DNA of 20,688 bases from JANWLD01 sp035700225 (GTDB taxonomy: Bacteria > Patescibacteriota > Saccharimonadia > Saccharimonadales > 2-12-FULL-41-12), in contig DASSOT010000063.1 of assembly GCA_035700225.1 (NCBI GenBank), forward strand, positions 1 through 20,688. Direction: 5' to 3'. Below the pieces are notes generated by a model that was not told the DNA's origin, searched no databases, and was given only the letters and a program-made list of their open reading frames with translations. Of this stretch, positions 7,310 through 14,291 are shown one piece after another. A program made the translations under genes and the position numbers. Numbering within the stretch: the stretch's first letter is position 1; the number at the start of each line of letters is the position of its first letter.

Positions 7310-8699
7310 CACCGCGTCCAGAAAAGTTGAAGAATTTTCCAGTATTACTCCCTCGCGGGTCAAATATTACAGTTGCGGACCCACCGTTTATGATAAACCC
7401 ACCATCGGCAACTGGGCGTCGTTCGTACGCTACGACATACTTGCAAGAGCCCTGAAAGCAGATGGCTACACGCTCGAGTGGATAATGAATATCACAGATG
7501 TGGGACACCTGGTCAGTGATGCGGACGAAGGCGAAGACAAAATGGAAAAGACTGCTCGCAAAGAGTCCAAAACAGCATGGGAAATAGCAGAATATTACGG
7601 TGAATATTTCATAAGAGGGCTGGATTATTTCAATATATCGATACCGCGCCGGAACATCGTGAAAGCCACACGCTATATCGACCAGCAGTTAGAGATGATA
7701 AAGATTTTAGAAAAAAAGGGGCATACTTACCCAACGGACGACGGCATATATTTCGACAGTACTACTTTTTCTGATTATGGCAAGATGGCCAAGCTGGATT
7801 TGAGCGGCCAAAAAGCTGGAGCGCGAGTTGAAACAGGTGCCAAAAAACATCCTTCGGATTTCGCCCTGTGGAAGTTTTCTCCCAAAGACAAGAAGCGCGA
7901 TATGGAGTGGGACAGCCCCTGGGGAAAGGGTTTTCCGGGCTGGCATCTGGAATGCTCGGCTATAATCTTGAGCGAACTGGGCGAAACCATAGATATCCAT
8001 GCGGGTGGTATAGAGCACATACCTATACATCACACGAACGAGATAGCTCAGTCGGAATCGACAACTGGAAAACAGCTTGCCGGAACCTGGGTGCACAATA
8101 ACCATCTGCAGATAGAAGGCCAAAAGATATCAAAAAGCCTGGGTAACGGATACACCATGGAGGACTTGCAAAAAAAAGGTTATGACGGCAAGGATTTCCG
8201 TATGTTCGTCATGAGCATAAACTACAGGAACGAAGCCAACTTTACGTGGCAGGCCATGGAAGAGGCCCGCCGTAAAAGACTTGAACTTCAAGCTATCGCA
8301 GACCTGCGTTATCAACCGGATTCAACGGTCGTTAAAGACGAGAAAAACAGACTGCACGAATTGAAGTACGGCATTCTAGATGCCCTTGAGGACAATCTTG
8401 ACACCGCCAAAGTTATCGAACTGTTGGGTAATTTCAGCTCAGAATACGGTACGGGCTTGTCCCGCGACCATCAGAAATTCATAGAGTTTCTGATGTGGTT
8501 GGATAATACTCTGGGTTTTGAACTTTTAGCCTCAAAAGATATAGATCAGGAACAGAAAAAGCTAATCAAAGAACGCTCTACTGCTAGAAAACAGAAGGAC
8601 TGGCAAAAGGCTGACAAGATACGCGGACAATTGGAAAAACAAGATATAGCGCTCAATGATATCAGCGAAGACGTCACGACCTGGTACAGGACGGCCTGA
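7296..8699 (+). CDS. cysS: Cysteinyl-tRNA synthetase
   Basis: This enzyme charges tRNA-Cys with cysteine. The product has KLYNTASRKVEEF at the start, SCGPTVYDKPTIGN (26-39), WHLECSAI with C220, HAGGIEHIPIHHTNEIAQSE with H245 and E249, and KISKSLGN (277-284, the KMSKS loop). The zinc ligands C27, C220, H245 and E249 are kept. The HIGH signature reads TIGN, with both histidines replaced. I chose ATG 7296 because CysRS usually begins M-x-[IL]-Y-N-T; an in-frame TTG at 7290 would add two residues. It overlaps the upstream phosphoesterase and ends in TGA one base short of the convergent permease stop. Confidence 0.96.
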   Translation: MKLYNTASRKVEEFSSITPSRVKYYSCGPTVYDKPTIGNWASFVRYDILARALKADGYTLEWIMNITDVGHLVSDADEGEDKMEKTARKESKTAWEIAEYYGEYFIRGLDYFNISIPRRNIVKATRYIDQQLEMIKILEKKGHTYPTDDGIYFDSTTFSDYGKMAKLDLSGQKAGARVETGAKKHPSDFALWKFSPKDKKRDMEWDSPWGKGFPGWHLECSAIILSELGETIDIHAGGIEHIPIHHTNEIAQSESTTGKQLAGTWVHNNHLQIEGQKISKSLGNGYTMEDLQKKGYDGKDFRMFVMSINYRNEANFTWQAMEEARRKRLELQAIADLRYQPDSTVVKDEKNRLHELKYGILDALEDNLDTAKVIELLGNFSSEYGTGLSRDHQKFIEFLMWLDNTLGFELLASKDIDQEQKKLIKERSTARKQKDWQKADKIRGQLEKQDIALNDISEDVTTWYRTA

Positions 8700-8700
8700 T

Positions 8701-9783
8701 TTATTTATAAGCTTCTATTCTATTAGAAAAGTAGTCTTCTACGAATATCTTGATACAGCCAGCGGTGGGTATGGCTATGAACGCACCTAAAATACCGCCC
8801 AGACTTACCCCTACGAGTGCGGCTATGAACACTATCAGCGGCGTAAGGCTGTTGGTCTTAGATTGTATATAGGGCTGGATGGTCAGGTTTTCCACCTGCT
8901 GGTAGATGACAAAGAATATGCCCATGGTTATGGCCAGGGCAACGGATTTTAACAAAACGGCAAGCACCACTATTACGGCGCCGATTGTCGCACCTATGAG
9001 TGGCAACAGGCCGAAAAGCATTATTATAGCCGCCAGTGCGACGGCATTTACTGAAACGCCGAAGACATTGCTTGCTACAACGAGCGCAATGAAGGCAAAA
9101 GAACCCGCTATGAATGCCACTATGACTTGTCCGTTGACATAATTCGTGACCGTTCTATATAGCTTGGATGCGAGCTTTTTTCTTGCGGCTCGTTTTTCCT
9201 TGGGCTGTATCTCCAGTATTTTGTCGAACCATGAAGGTCCCTCTACAAGCATCATGAATGTCAGTACAAGCACGGTTATGGTACTGATGAATGCCGTACC
9301 GACGGCGCCTGCCGTAGAGAGTACTGGTTCGCGTACGTCCTTGAACTTGTCGCTGAAGTCCTGGGTTAAGCTGTTAACCTGGTCATTCAGGTGGTTTCTA
9401 TCTATGAATCTGCTGAATGTAGAGTCTTCATCCGTAAAATTATGAACCGTCTGAGGAACGTCTTTTATAAAATCCACGGTTTCGCGGACAAGGGGCGGTA
9501 TGACCAGTGCGAAAAATGTTATCAAGAACGCAAGCACCATCAGATAAGCCAGGCCCGTCGCCCTGACCCTGCTTTTACTTTTTAATCTGTTCGCAATCCA
9601 GCTGACAGCCGGGTTCAGCGCCAAAGCAAGGAAAAAAGCAATGAATATCAGTATGAGTGCATGCGCGACCTGGTGCAGAAAGGAGAAGAAAACTATAGCG
9701 ATTAAAACTATGGCTATAGTCTTTACTACCGCGCCGGAATCTATATTGATAGTTATGTGTCGTTTCTCTTTTTTAGCGCTCAT
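8701..9783 (-). CDS. AI-2E family transporter (PerM/YdiK-type permease)
   Basis: The 360-aa product has the typical layout: two N-terminal membrane helices (VVKTIAIVLIAIVFFSFLHQVAHALILIFIAFFLALALNPAV, about 18-60), a third helix with LVIPPLVRE, a long soluble loop (about 95-155), then a C-terminal cluster including YVNGQVIVAFIAGSFAF, GLLPLIGATIGAVIVVLAVL and IQPYIQSKTNSLTPLIVFIAALVG, a strong family signature. Transported substrate is uncertain for most members; the AI-2 name is historical and should not be read as function. There is no clear SD. It lies 30 bases downstream of a glycosyltransferase on the same strand and is tail-to-tail with cysS. Confidence 0.94.
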   Translation of the reverse strand: MSAKKEKRHITINIDSGAVVKTIAIVLIAIVFFSFLHQVAHALILIFIAFFLALALNPAVSWIANRLKSKSRVRATGLAYLMVLAFLITFFALVIPPLVRETVDFIKDVPQTVHNFTDEDSTFSRFIDRNHLNDQVNSLTQDFSDKFKDVREPVLSTAGAVGTAFISTITVLVLTFMMLVEGPSWFDKILEIQPKEKRAARKKLASKLYRTVTNYVNGQVIVAFIAGSFAFIALVVASNVFGVSVNAVALAAIIMLFGLLPLIGATIGAVIVVLAVLLKSVALAITMGIFFVIYQQVENLTIQPYIQSKTNSLTPLIVFIAALVGVSLGGILGAFIAIPTAGCIKIFVEDYFSNRIEAYK

Positions 9784-9813
9784 ATTTATAGATATTTTGA
9801 CTTATCGGTCCAT

Positions 9814-10959
9814 TTAGCGCAAGACTTCCGCGTACACATCCAGCAGTTTTTGCCCGACGGAAGGTATATCGAACTGTCTTATAAGTTTTTGCTGGCTTCG
9901 GTATATTTTTTCGTATTGTTCTTTGTCCTTGATAAGTTTATGCAGTTTGTCGCGCAGTTCGTCTGGGTCATTCGGATTGAAAAGACTTTCAGGAGCGCCT
10001 GAAAGCACGCTTGAGTAACCGGGGTTGTTACCGGCAAGGACCACACCGCCGCCCGCGGCCATTGCTTCTATAAGAACTATGCCGAAACTTTCTCCCGATA
10101 TGGAGGGAAAAACGGAAAGATCAGCCTTGCTGAGAAAATCTATCTTTTTTTCTTCACTCACGAAACCATGCATTTTTACTACGTCGCCCAGCCCGGTTGA
10201 GCGGATATAGTTCTCAAGCTTGGACTGCTGGTTGCCGGTTCCACAGATATGCACCCTCAAAGACAGGGAACCATCCAGTTTTACAAGCCCGTTCACAGCC
10301 TTCAGCAGATTCATGCAGCCTTTTCTAGGCACCAGACGGCCTATGAACACTATGTTCAGATAATCGTCCTTTGCCGTCGTTTTATGGTATTTTTCAATAC
10401 TTACCGGATTCGGAAGAATCTCGCTCTTTATGCCGAAGGTTTCTTCGGCGAATTTTTGCGCCGGCGGCGATACGCTCAGGAACTTGTCGAAATGTTTCAA
10501 ACTGCGGTTCATCGCATATCCCAGCAATTTGCTACCGGTGTATTGCAACCTGCCTACCGGCAGTACATGAAAAGTCCCGATGATTTTCGTGTGTTCGTCC
10601 GCATACCGTATGACCTTGCCGGCCATGAACGGGCTGTAAGGCACCTGGACATGCAAAATGTCAAACTTTTCCTGCTTGAGTGTCGCTTTGATTTTTTCCG
10701 TTGAAGCGGGGAAGGGCGTCGAAAGACTGTTTCCGTTGAAACGGACTTTTAAGTTCCTTGCCAATGGTATGGCCTCTTTTATATCTTCCCGCGACGTTTC
10801 GCCGACAAGGTAACGCACATAATGCCCCTTGCTTTTCAGCCATTCGCCCAGGGTCAAAATGTATTGCTGTACGCCGTCCGGTTTGTCCAGCCCGTCATCC
10901 AGTACAAAACCTACGCGAAGCTTGTTATTCGGCGTGCTTTTTATCATAGGCCAGCTCAT
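9814..10959 (-). CDS. GT4-family glycosyltransferase
   Basis: This is a GT-B fold, nucleotide-sugar dependent, retaining glycosyltransferase, probably acting at the cytosolic membrane face. The 381-aa product has the N-terminal RVGFVLDDGLDKPDGVQQYILTLGEWLKSKGH (donor/acceptor Rossmann half), FDILHVQVPYSPFMAGKVI, then the C-terminal half with VFIGRLVPRKGCMNLLKAV and the E-x7-E motif in GESFGIVLIEAMAAGGGVVLAG. The start is uncertain: ATG 10959 gives an overlap of 35 bases with the upstream gene and ATG 10947 an overlap of 23; neither has a good SD. The overlap indicates co-translation with the other glycosyltransferase. Sugar and acceptor are unknown. Confidence 0.93.
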   Translation of the reverse strand: MSWPMIKSTPNNKLRVGFVLDDGLDKPDGVQQYILTLGEWLKSKGHYVRYLVGETSREDIKEAIPLARNLKVRFNGNSLSTPFPASTEKIKATLKQEKFDILHVQVPYSPFMAGKVIRYADEHTKIIGTFHVLPVGRLQYTGSKLLGYAMNRSLKHFDKFLSVSPPAQKFAEETFGIKSEILPNPVSIEKYHKTTAKDDYLNIVFIGRLVPRKGCMNLLKAVNGLVKLDGSLSLRVHICGTGNQQSKLENYIRSTGLGDVVKMHGFVSEEKKIDFLSKADLSVFPSISGESFGIVLIEAMAAGGGVVLAGNNPGYSSVLSGAPESLFNPNDPDELRDKLHKLIKDKEQYEKIYRSQQKLIRQFDIPSVGQKLLDVYAEVLR

Positions 10960-12052
10960 ACAGCTTTATATACTGGTTGACAATATTCTCATAACTGTAT
11001 TTTTCTACCTCTGTTTTCGCCCAGTTCAACCAATGTTCTCGAAGGCCTTCGTCTGAAGCCATGAGTAGCAAGCGCCGCGCGAAGTCTTTTGTATCCTTAG
11101 GGTTTACAAGCGATATCTGCCCGCTTCCGGTTAGTACGCTTTCATAGCCGGCATTTGCACCTGCGACGGTTACACAGCCGCTTGCCATTGCTTCCAAAAG
11201 AACTATGCCGAAGCTTTCTCCGTACATGGCGGGCGAGCAGAAAACATCGGAATTTTGCAGAAGTTCTATCTTTTCAGACTCTTCGATATGGCCCAGGAAT
11301 GTGACGTTGGTTATCCCGGCTTCTTTTATCTGCTCTTCCAGCTTGTCTTTTTCCGGCCCTTCGCCGGCGATTATCAGTTGGTATTGCTTGTGTATGCTGT
11401 TTATCACGCCGAATGCCTCGATAAGATATTTGACAGCCTTTCTTTTCTCCAGCCGCCCTATATATAGTATTGTCCGCTTGTTCGGATCCTTTTTGATTTT
11501 TTTGAGCACCTTGTACTTTGAAAGATCTATAGCGTTAGGGATGATATAAATCTTCCTGTGCGTCAGTGATTTGACATAATTGGTCGCTACCGGTGAGACG
11601 GCGGTCAATATATCCAGATATTTCAGAATGGACTTGGTGTAGGGCGTGATGACCCTTTCCAGGGTTCTGGAGGAGCGTCTTTCGCTCATAGCCGCATGGA
11701 AGGTACCTATATGTATTGCGTCTGAACGCAGGAGTATCTGGCGTGAAAGCATCGGCACCCACGGTTCATGAAAGTGCAGGATGTCGAAATTTTGTTCGCG
11801 CAGTACATTTTCAAGACTGTCAGTATCAACAGTTGCGGACACCTGGGCCGATGTGTGGAATGACCTTATCGGCGCCGCACCGCCTACCATGATGATTCCA
11901 GGCACCTTCGGGCCGTCATAGTCCCTGGGTTGTGGCGTTATGATGTAGGCCTTATGGCCGGCCTTTACCAGGCTGTCACGAAGGCCGAGAGCGTATTCCT
12001 GGACTCCGCCGCCCTTGAATATGTTATATGGACAAACTATCCCGATTTTCAT
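10925..12052 (-). CDS. GT4-family glycosyltransferase, PimA-like
   Basis: The 375-aa product opens with MKIGIVCPYNIFKGGGVQEYALGL, very like the actinobacterial phosphatidylinositol mannosyltransferase PimA group (GT4), and has FDILHFHEPWVPMLSRQIL, HIGTFHAAMSERRS, ILYIGRLEKRKAVKYLIEAF and the catalytic E-x7-E segment YGESFGIVLLEAMASG. The histidine-rich HFHEPW and GTFHA segments match this subgroup. It probably adds a sugar to a lipid or envelope precursor at the inner membrane face; PimA identity is not claimed. An AAGG-type SD lies in the 9-base gap after the hydrolase stop, so both are cotranscribed. Confidence 0.94.
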   Translation of the reverse strand: MKIGIVCPYNIFKGGGVQEYALGLRDSLVKAGHKAYIITPQPRDYDGPKVPGIIMVGGAAPIRSFHTSAQVSATVDTDSLENVLREQNFDILHFHEPWVPMLSRQILLRSDAIHIGTFHAAMSERRSSRTLERVITPYTKSILKYLDILTAVSPVATNYVKSLTHRKIYIIPNAIDLSKYKVLKKIKKDPNKRTILYIGRLEKRKAVKYLIEAFGVINSIHKQYQLIIAGEGPEKDKLEEQIKEAGITNVTFLGHIEESEKIELLQNSDVFCSPAMYGESFGIVLLEAMASGCVTVAGANAGYESVLTGSGQISLVNPKDTKDFARRLLLMASDEGLREHWLNWAKTEVEKYSYENIVNQYIKLYELAYDKKHAE

Positions 12053-12061
12053 TTTATACCC

Positions 12062-12988
12062 TTATTTTAGCAGTTTTTTGAGTTTGGCGGGGACGAAGGG
12101 ATCGGCCTCTTTGGCCGTAGCGACTATGGAGGGCATGTGACCCTTGATAGACGTTTCTATACCTATGAAATCTTTGTAGATTATTCTCATGTGCTGTTCT
12201 ACTACGTCGTTGTTAAAGTATCTGTCGCCGCTGACAAAAACGTGATACACCGGCAGATCTATATTGTTTCCTTTGCACAAGTCCACCTTGAATGCATCCG
12301 CCATGGTCTTCATGCGCGTTCTGACGTCATTTATGTGCCACAATTTTATCTCGGCCTTTATGCGTTCGTTTCTTATCTGCCGGTCCTTCGTATCCTTCAT
12401 TTTGCTATGGCTGGCTCCGATGAGCATGTAAAAACCTTTTATGACAAGCCCCTGCAGTATGGTATAACGGAATAAAAATGCGGTGGGGGCGAACTGGAAA
12501 ACTCTGCCCATAGCCAGCAGGCCTTTCTGTTGGTAGCGGGGTAGGTGGAAATCCTCGTGGTGTACGAAACCCACCGAACTCACCAGAAGATCTATCTTTT
12601 TCGCCAAATCAGGATATTTTTGTAACATCCTGGTAACTACCAGGAAGGAAAACGACATCGAAACCAGGGTAAAACGCTTCCTTTTGTAGCGCAGTTTGAT
12701 AAAAGCGGCCAGGTAATCCGCATAATTATCGATGGTCGGTTTCAGTCCTATCTTATAGAAGCTCTCCATGCCGCCGAAGCCTGGCAGGTCTGGTATGGTC
12801 ACGGCTCCGTAGCGGTTCAGGTTATCAGCTATGCCGAACATTCTTTCCAGGCTGGCATGATGTCCGTACAAAAGCAGTATTTCGCGCTTTTTCTTCTTTG
12901 TGCGCGGCTTTTGGGGCAGATGCAACATCCTGCCCTTCAACCGGTTTATATTCAACGCGGTTATCTTATCTTCGTTTATTGCCATCAT
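12062..12988 (-). CDS. Alpha/beta-hydrolase fold protein
   Basis: The 308-aa product has a basic N-terminal stretch (KPRTKKKKR) followed by ILLLYGHHASLERMFGIADNL and TIPDLPGFGGMESF, a typical alpha/beta-hydrolase opening. The nucleophile elbow reads LVSMSFSFL (residues 108-116), i.e. S-M-S112-F-S rather than G-x-S-x-G. The likely acid is D255 (VSGDRYF) and the likely base H284 (KGHMPS), so a Ser-Asp-His triad can be drawn. No signal peptide is seen. Just upstream of two glycosyltransferases, it may act on an acyl or ester group of the same envelope lipid, but that is inference. A candidate -10 (TACTAT) ends 7 bases before the ATG. Confidence 0.88.
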   Translation of the reverse strand: MMAINEDKITALNINRLKGRMLHLPQKPRTKKKKREILLLYGHHASLERMFGIADNLNRYGAVTIPDLPGFGGMESFYKIGLKPTIDNYADYLAAFIKLRYKRKRFTLVSMSFSFLVVTRMLQKYPDLAKKIDLLVSSVGFVHHEDFHLPRYQQKGLLAMGRVFQFAPTAFLFRYTILQGLVIKGFYMLIGASHSKMKDTKDRQIRNERIKAEIKLWHINDVRTRMKTMADAFKVDLCKGNNIDLPVYHVFVSGDRYFNNDVVEQHMRIIYKDFIGIETSIKGHMPSIVATAKEADPFVPAKLKKLLK

Positions 12989-12995
12989 CTATAAA

Positions 12996-13001
12996 ATAGT
13001 A
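12996..13001 (-). promoter_or_regulatory. Candidate -10 (TACTAT) for the hydrolase-glycosyltransferase operon
   Basis: On the minus strand TACTAT is followed by 7 bases and then ATG 12988. There is no SD between. An overlapping TATTAC is an alternative. Weak on its own; it fits the leaderless geometry seen elsewhere in the window. Confidence 0.3.
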
Positions 13002-13032
13002 ATATTTTTGGTTTTTTGCAAACATTAACAAA

Positions 13033-13866
13033 TTATTTTAATACATCCGTACCAACCCATACATACTCCCAGGCTTCTGGCCTTGGCCCCTGTTTTCCTG
13101 CTCCATCGGGGTAGCTGGGTATCCATCCTGATTTCTTGGCGTTCAGGTAATTGTTTTTATTAAGCCAATCAAAGCAAGCAGAGTTCTCGAACTTTACGGA
13201 CGGGTCACTGGCGCACGCTATATCTACAGTATAACCCGTATGATGCCGGGAATAACCGGGCAGAGCAGTTGTCTCCAGTACCATGTCGACCTTATCATCA
13301 GCCTTTCCTTCAGCAATAAGGACGTATGAAACTCCTTTAAGCCTGCTTAAGAATATGGCTTTCTGGTCTTTTGCGGACCTATATGCCGCTGTGAGCTTGA
13401 GTGTTAGCCCGTCTTTTGCCGCCTTTTTTGAAAGGACGCGCCAGGCCTGTGCGGCTTTTTGCTGTAGAAACATGTCCTTTTGCACCTCTTTGAATGTATC
13501 CGTAACGGGCGCGCTTCGCAATTTGTAGCCTCTTTCTACGGCGATTTGTCTTATACGGGTGTCCGCCTTATCGTTACCGGTTATGGGGGTGTCTTCGTTT
13601 ATGCTCTGCGTGTTCGGATAAACGAACGAATTGTACAAGTCCTCAAACTCTTTGCCGCTGAATGTTTTGAAGGTTTTAGGCCGTACTTCTTCGGAAACAG
13701 CTTTGGGCAATGAAGAGTTTTTGTTATCCGGAGCGCCGGCTTTATCTTCAAAAAATAAAAATATAAGCACTATCAGCATTATTAAAGCCAAAATTATTAA
13801 AACTTTGACAATCCTCAGTTTGTTTTTTCCGGAGTTTGAATTTTTTGCTAGGCCTGGATGGTGCAT
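13033..13866 (-). CDS. M15-family D,D-peptidase (VanY-like), membrane anchored
   Basis: VanY-like enzymes trim D-Ala from peptidoglycan stem peptides. The 277-aa product has an N-terminal membrane anchor (about 18-38, VKVLIILALIMLIVLIFLFF), a Ser/Lys/Glu-rich stalk, and an extracytoplasmic M15B domain (about 120-275): LTAAYRSAKDQ (158-168), SRHHTGYTVDIA (206-217) with zinc ligands H208 and D215, and the end motif PEAWEYVWVG (263-272). The usual E-x-W-H carries the catalytic Glu and third zinc ligand; here the Glu (E264) is kept but the His is Glu (E267). It may use Glu as ligand, have changed activity, or be inactive. An extended -10 lies just upstream. Confidence 0.92.
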   Translation of the reverse strand: MHHPGLAKNSNSGKNKLRIVKVLIILALIMLIVLIFLFFEDKAGAPDNKNSSLPKAVSEEVRPKTFKTFSGKEFEDLYNSFVYPNTQSINEDTPITGNDKADTRIRQIAVERGYKLRSAPVTDTFKEVQKDMFLQQKAAQAWRVLSKKAAKDGLTLKLTAAYRSAKDQKAIFLSRLKGVSYVLIAEGKADDKVDMVLETTALPGYSRHHTGYTVDIACASDPSVKFENSACFDWLNKNNYLNAKKSGWIPSYPDGAGKQGPRPEAWEYVWVGTDVLK

Positions 13867-13875
13867 GCTTAGTTT

Positions 13876-13884
13876 ATTTTAGCA
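13876..13884 (-). promoter_or_regulatory. Extended -10 (TGcTAAAAT) for the VanY-like gene
   Basis: On the minus strand TGCTAAAAT ends 9 bases before ATG 13866, giving a leader of about 2 bases. Four bases away on the other strand is the extended -10 of the tRNA locus, so the two promoters are back to back and probably cannot be filled at the same time. Confidence 0.5.
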
Positions 13885-13888
13885 AAAC

Positions 13889-13897
13889 TGGTACAAT
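13889..13897 (+). promoter_or_regulatory. Extended -10 (TGgTACAAT) upstream of the tRNA-Gln locus
   Basis: This is the same TGnTACAAT element found before the genes at 4026 and 5404. Predicted transcription start near 13904 places it about 30 bases before the upstream tRNA-like 5' fragment (13935) and about 190 bases before the intact tRNA. Confidence 0.5.
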
Positions 13898-13934
13898 ATT
13901 GACCGCATATCACTAGTAATAAGGGTCTTGATAT

Positions 13935-14046
13935 TGGGGCGTGGCCAAGTGTGAGAAATGCCGGTGGCATTTCGCAAGGAAATCTTCCGATGAAAGCTCT
14001 GCTTTCAATCGAGAAGTTTCGGGGCCGCCGGAGGTGGCAAGGCACC
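13935..14046 (+). pseudogene. tRNA-Gln 5'-half fragment with 82-base insertion in the D loop
   Basis: Bases 13932-13951 are identical to 14094-14113, the start of the intact tRNA-Gln: acceptor 5' strand TGGGGCG (13935-13941), TG, D-stem GCC and the loop start AAGTG. Then 82 unrelated bases (13952-14033) intervene, after which tRNA sequence resumes as GTGGCAAGGCACC (14034-14046), one mismatch from the true tRNA (14111-14123), supplying the rest of the D loop and the D-stem GGC. GTG is present at both edges of the insertion, like a short target duplication. The anticodon arm is not present after 14046. It could be a dead tRNA copy or the 5' part of a larger RNA. Confidence 0.7.
13955..14038 (+). 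repeat. Row of three palindromic hairpins with 3-base loops
   Basis: Three consecutive hairpins fill the D-loop insertion. GAAATGCC/GGCATTTC at 13955-13973 has 8 bp and loop GGT. The one at 13979-14020 has 18 bp in four blocks (GAAA, CTTC, CGAT, GAAAGC) with single-base bulges and loop TCT. GCCGCC/GGTGGC at 14024-14038 has 6 bp, one G-T, and loop GGA. Dense stems with minimal loops indicate selection or a templated origin. No T-run follows, so these are not simple terminators. Confidence 0.7.
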
Positions 14047-14057
14047 TTACCGCTTGC

Positions 14058-14066
14058 TGATATGAT
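14058..14066 (+). promoter_or_regulatory. Extended -10 (TGaTATGAT) for the intact tRNA-Gln
   Basis: TGATATGAT matches the extended -10 consensus at 5 of 6 hexamer positions plus TG. Predicted start near 14073 would give a 5' leader of about 23 bases, removable by RNase P, before tRNA base 14097. Confidence 0.45.
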
Positions 14067-14096
14067 AGGGTTAAGCATATTAAAATTTCATAGTAT

Positions 14097-14171
14097 TGGG
14101 GCGTGGCCAAGTGGTAAGGCACCGGGTTTTGGTCCCGGCATTCGCAGGTTCGAATCCTGCCGCCCCAGCCA
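14097..14171 (+). tRNA. tRNA-Gln (anticodon TTG), CCA encoded
   Basis: A full cloverleaf can be drawn. Acceptor TGGGGCG (14097-14103) pairs with CGCCCCA (14161-14167). The D-stem is GCC/GGC. The anticodon arm is CCGGG-TTTTGGT-CCCGG (14122-14138), with anticodon TTG at 14129-14131 reading CAA (and CAG by wobble). The T arm is GCAGG-TTCGAAT-CCTGC (14144-14160). The discriminator is G14168, followed by encoded CCA 14169-14171. No intron is present. The final A of CCA is also the first base of a strong downstream hairpin (14171-14207). It is the only intact RNA gene seen in the window. Confidence 0.96.
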
Positions 14172-14207
14172 TGAATCTGATGACGACACCGTCGTCTGCA
14201 GATTCAT
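14171..14207 (+). repeat. 15-bp hairpin directly abutting the tRNA 3' end
   Basis: ATGAATCTG (14171-14179) pairs perfectly with CAGATTCAT (14199-14207); after a 2x2 internal loop, GACGAC (14182-14187) pairs with GTCGTC (14191-14196) around the 3-base loop ACC. No T-run follows (AACCAGGAGG), so it is not a standard intrinsic terminator. Two smaller hairpins follow: GAACC/GGTTC at 14221-14235, and CAAAG-TTTA-CTTTG at 14262-14275, which is extended by CGAAATG (14255-14261) pairing with the CAT...TTTCG bases at 14277-14285. Confidence 0.7.
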
Positions 14208-14291
14208 AACCAGGAGGAAAGAACCGTAGAGGTTCGGCATACGAGGAGCGCAGGCGAAATGCAAAGTTTACTTTGTCATTTTTCGAGCACC

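Noticed and set aside
8699..8701. Terminator between convergent cysS and the permease
   Set aside because: The stops are one base apart, leaving no intergenic space; no clear hairpin plus T-run was found at the ends.
14097..14168. Group I intron or split-tRNA explanation for the nested tRNA
   Set aside because: The inner tRNA is complete without interruption, and the outer inserts lie in the D and T loops and lack recognisable group I core sequences.
14171..14207. Intrinsic terminator after the tRNA
   Set aside because: The hairpin is strong but is followed by AACCAGGAGG rather than a T-run, so rho-independent termination is unlikely.
13955..14285. CRISPR-like repeat array
   Set aside because: The repeats are different palindromes at irregular spacing, with no common repeat unit, spacers or cas genes.
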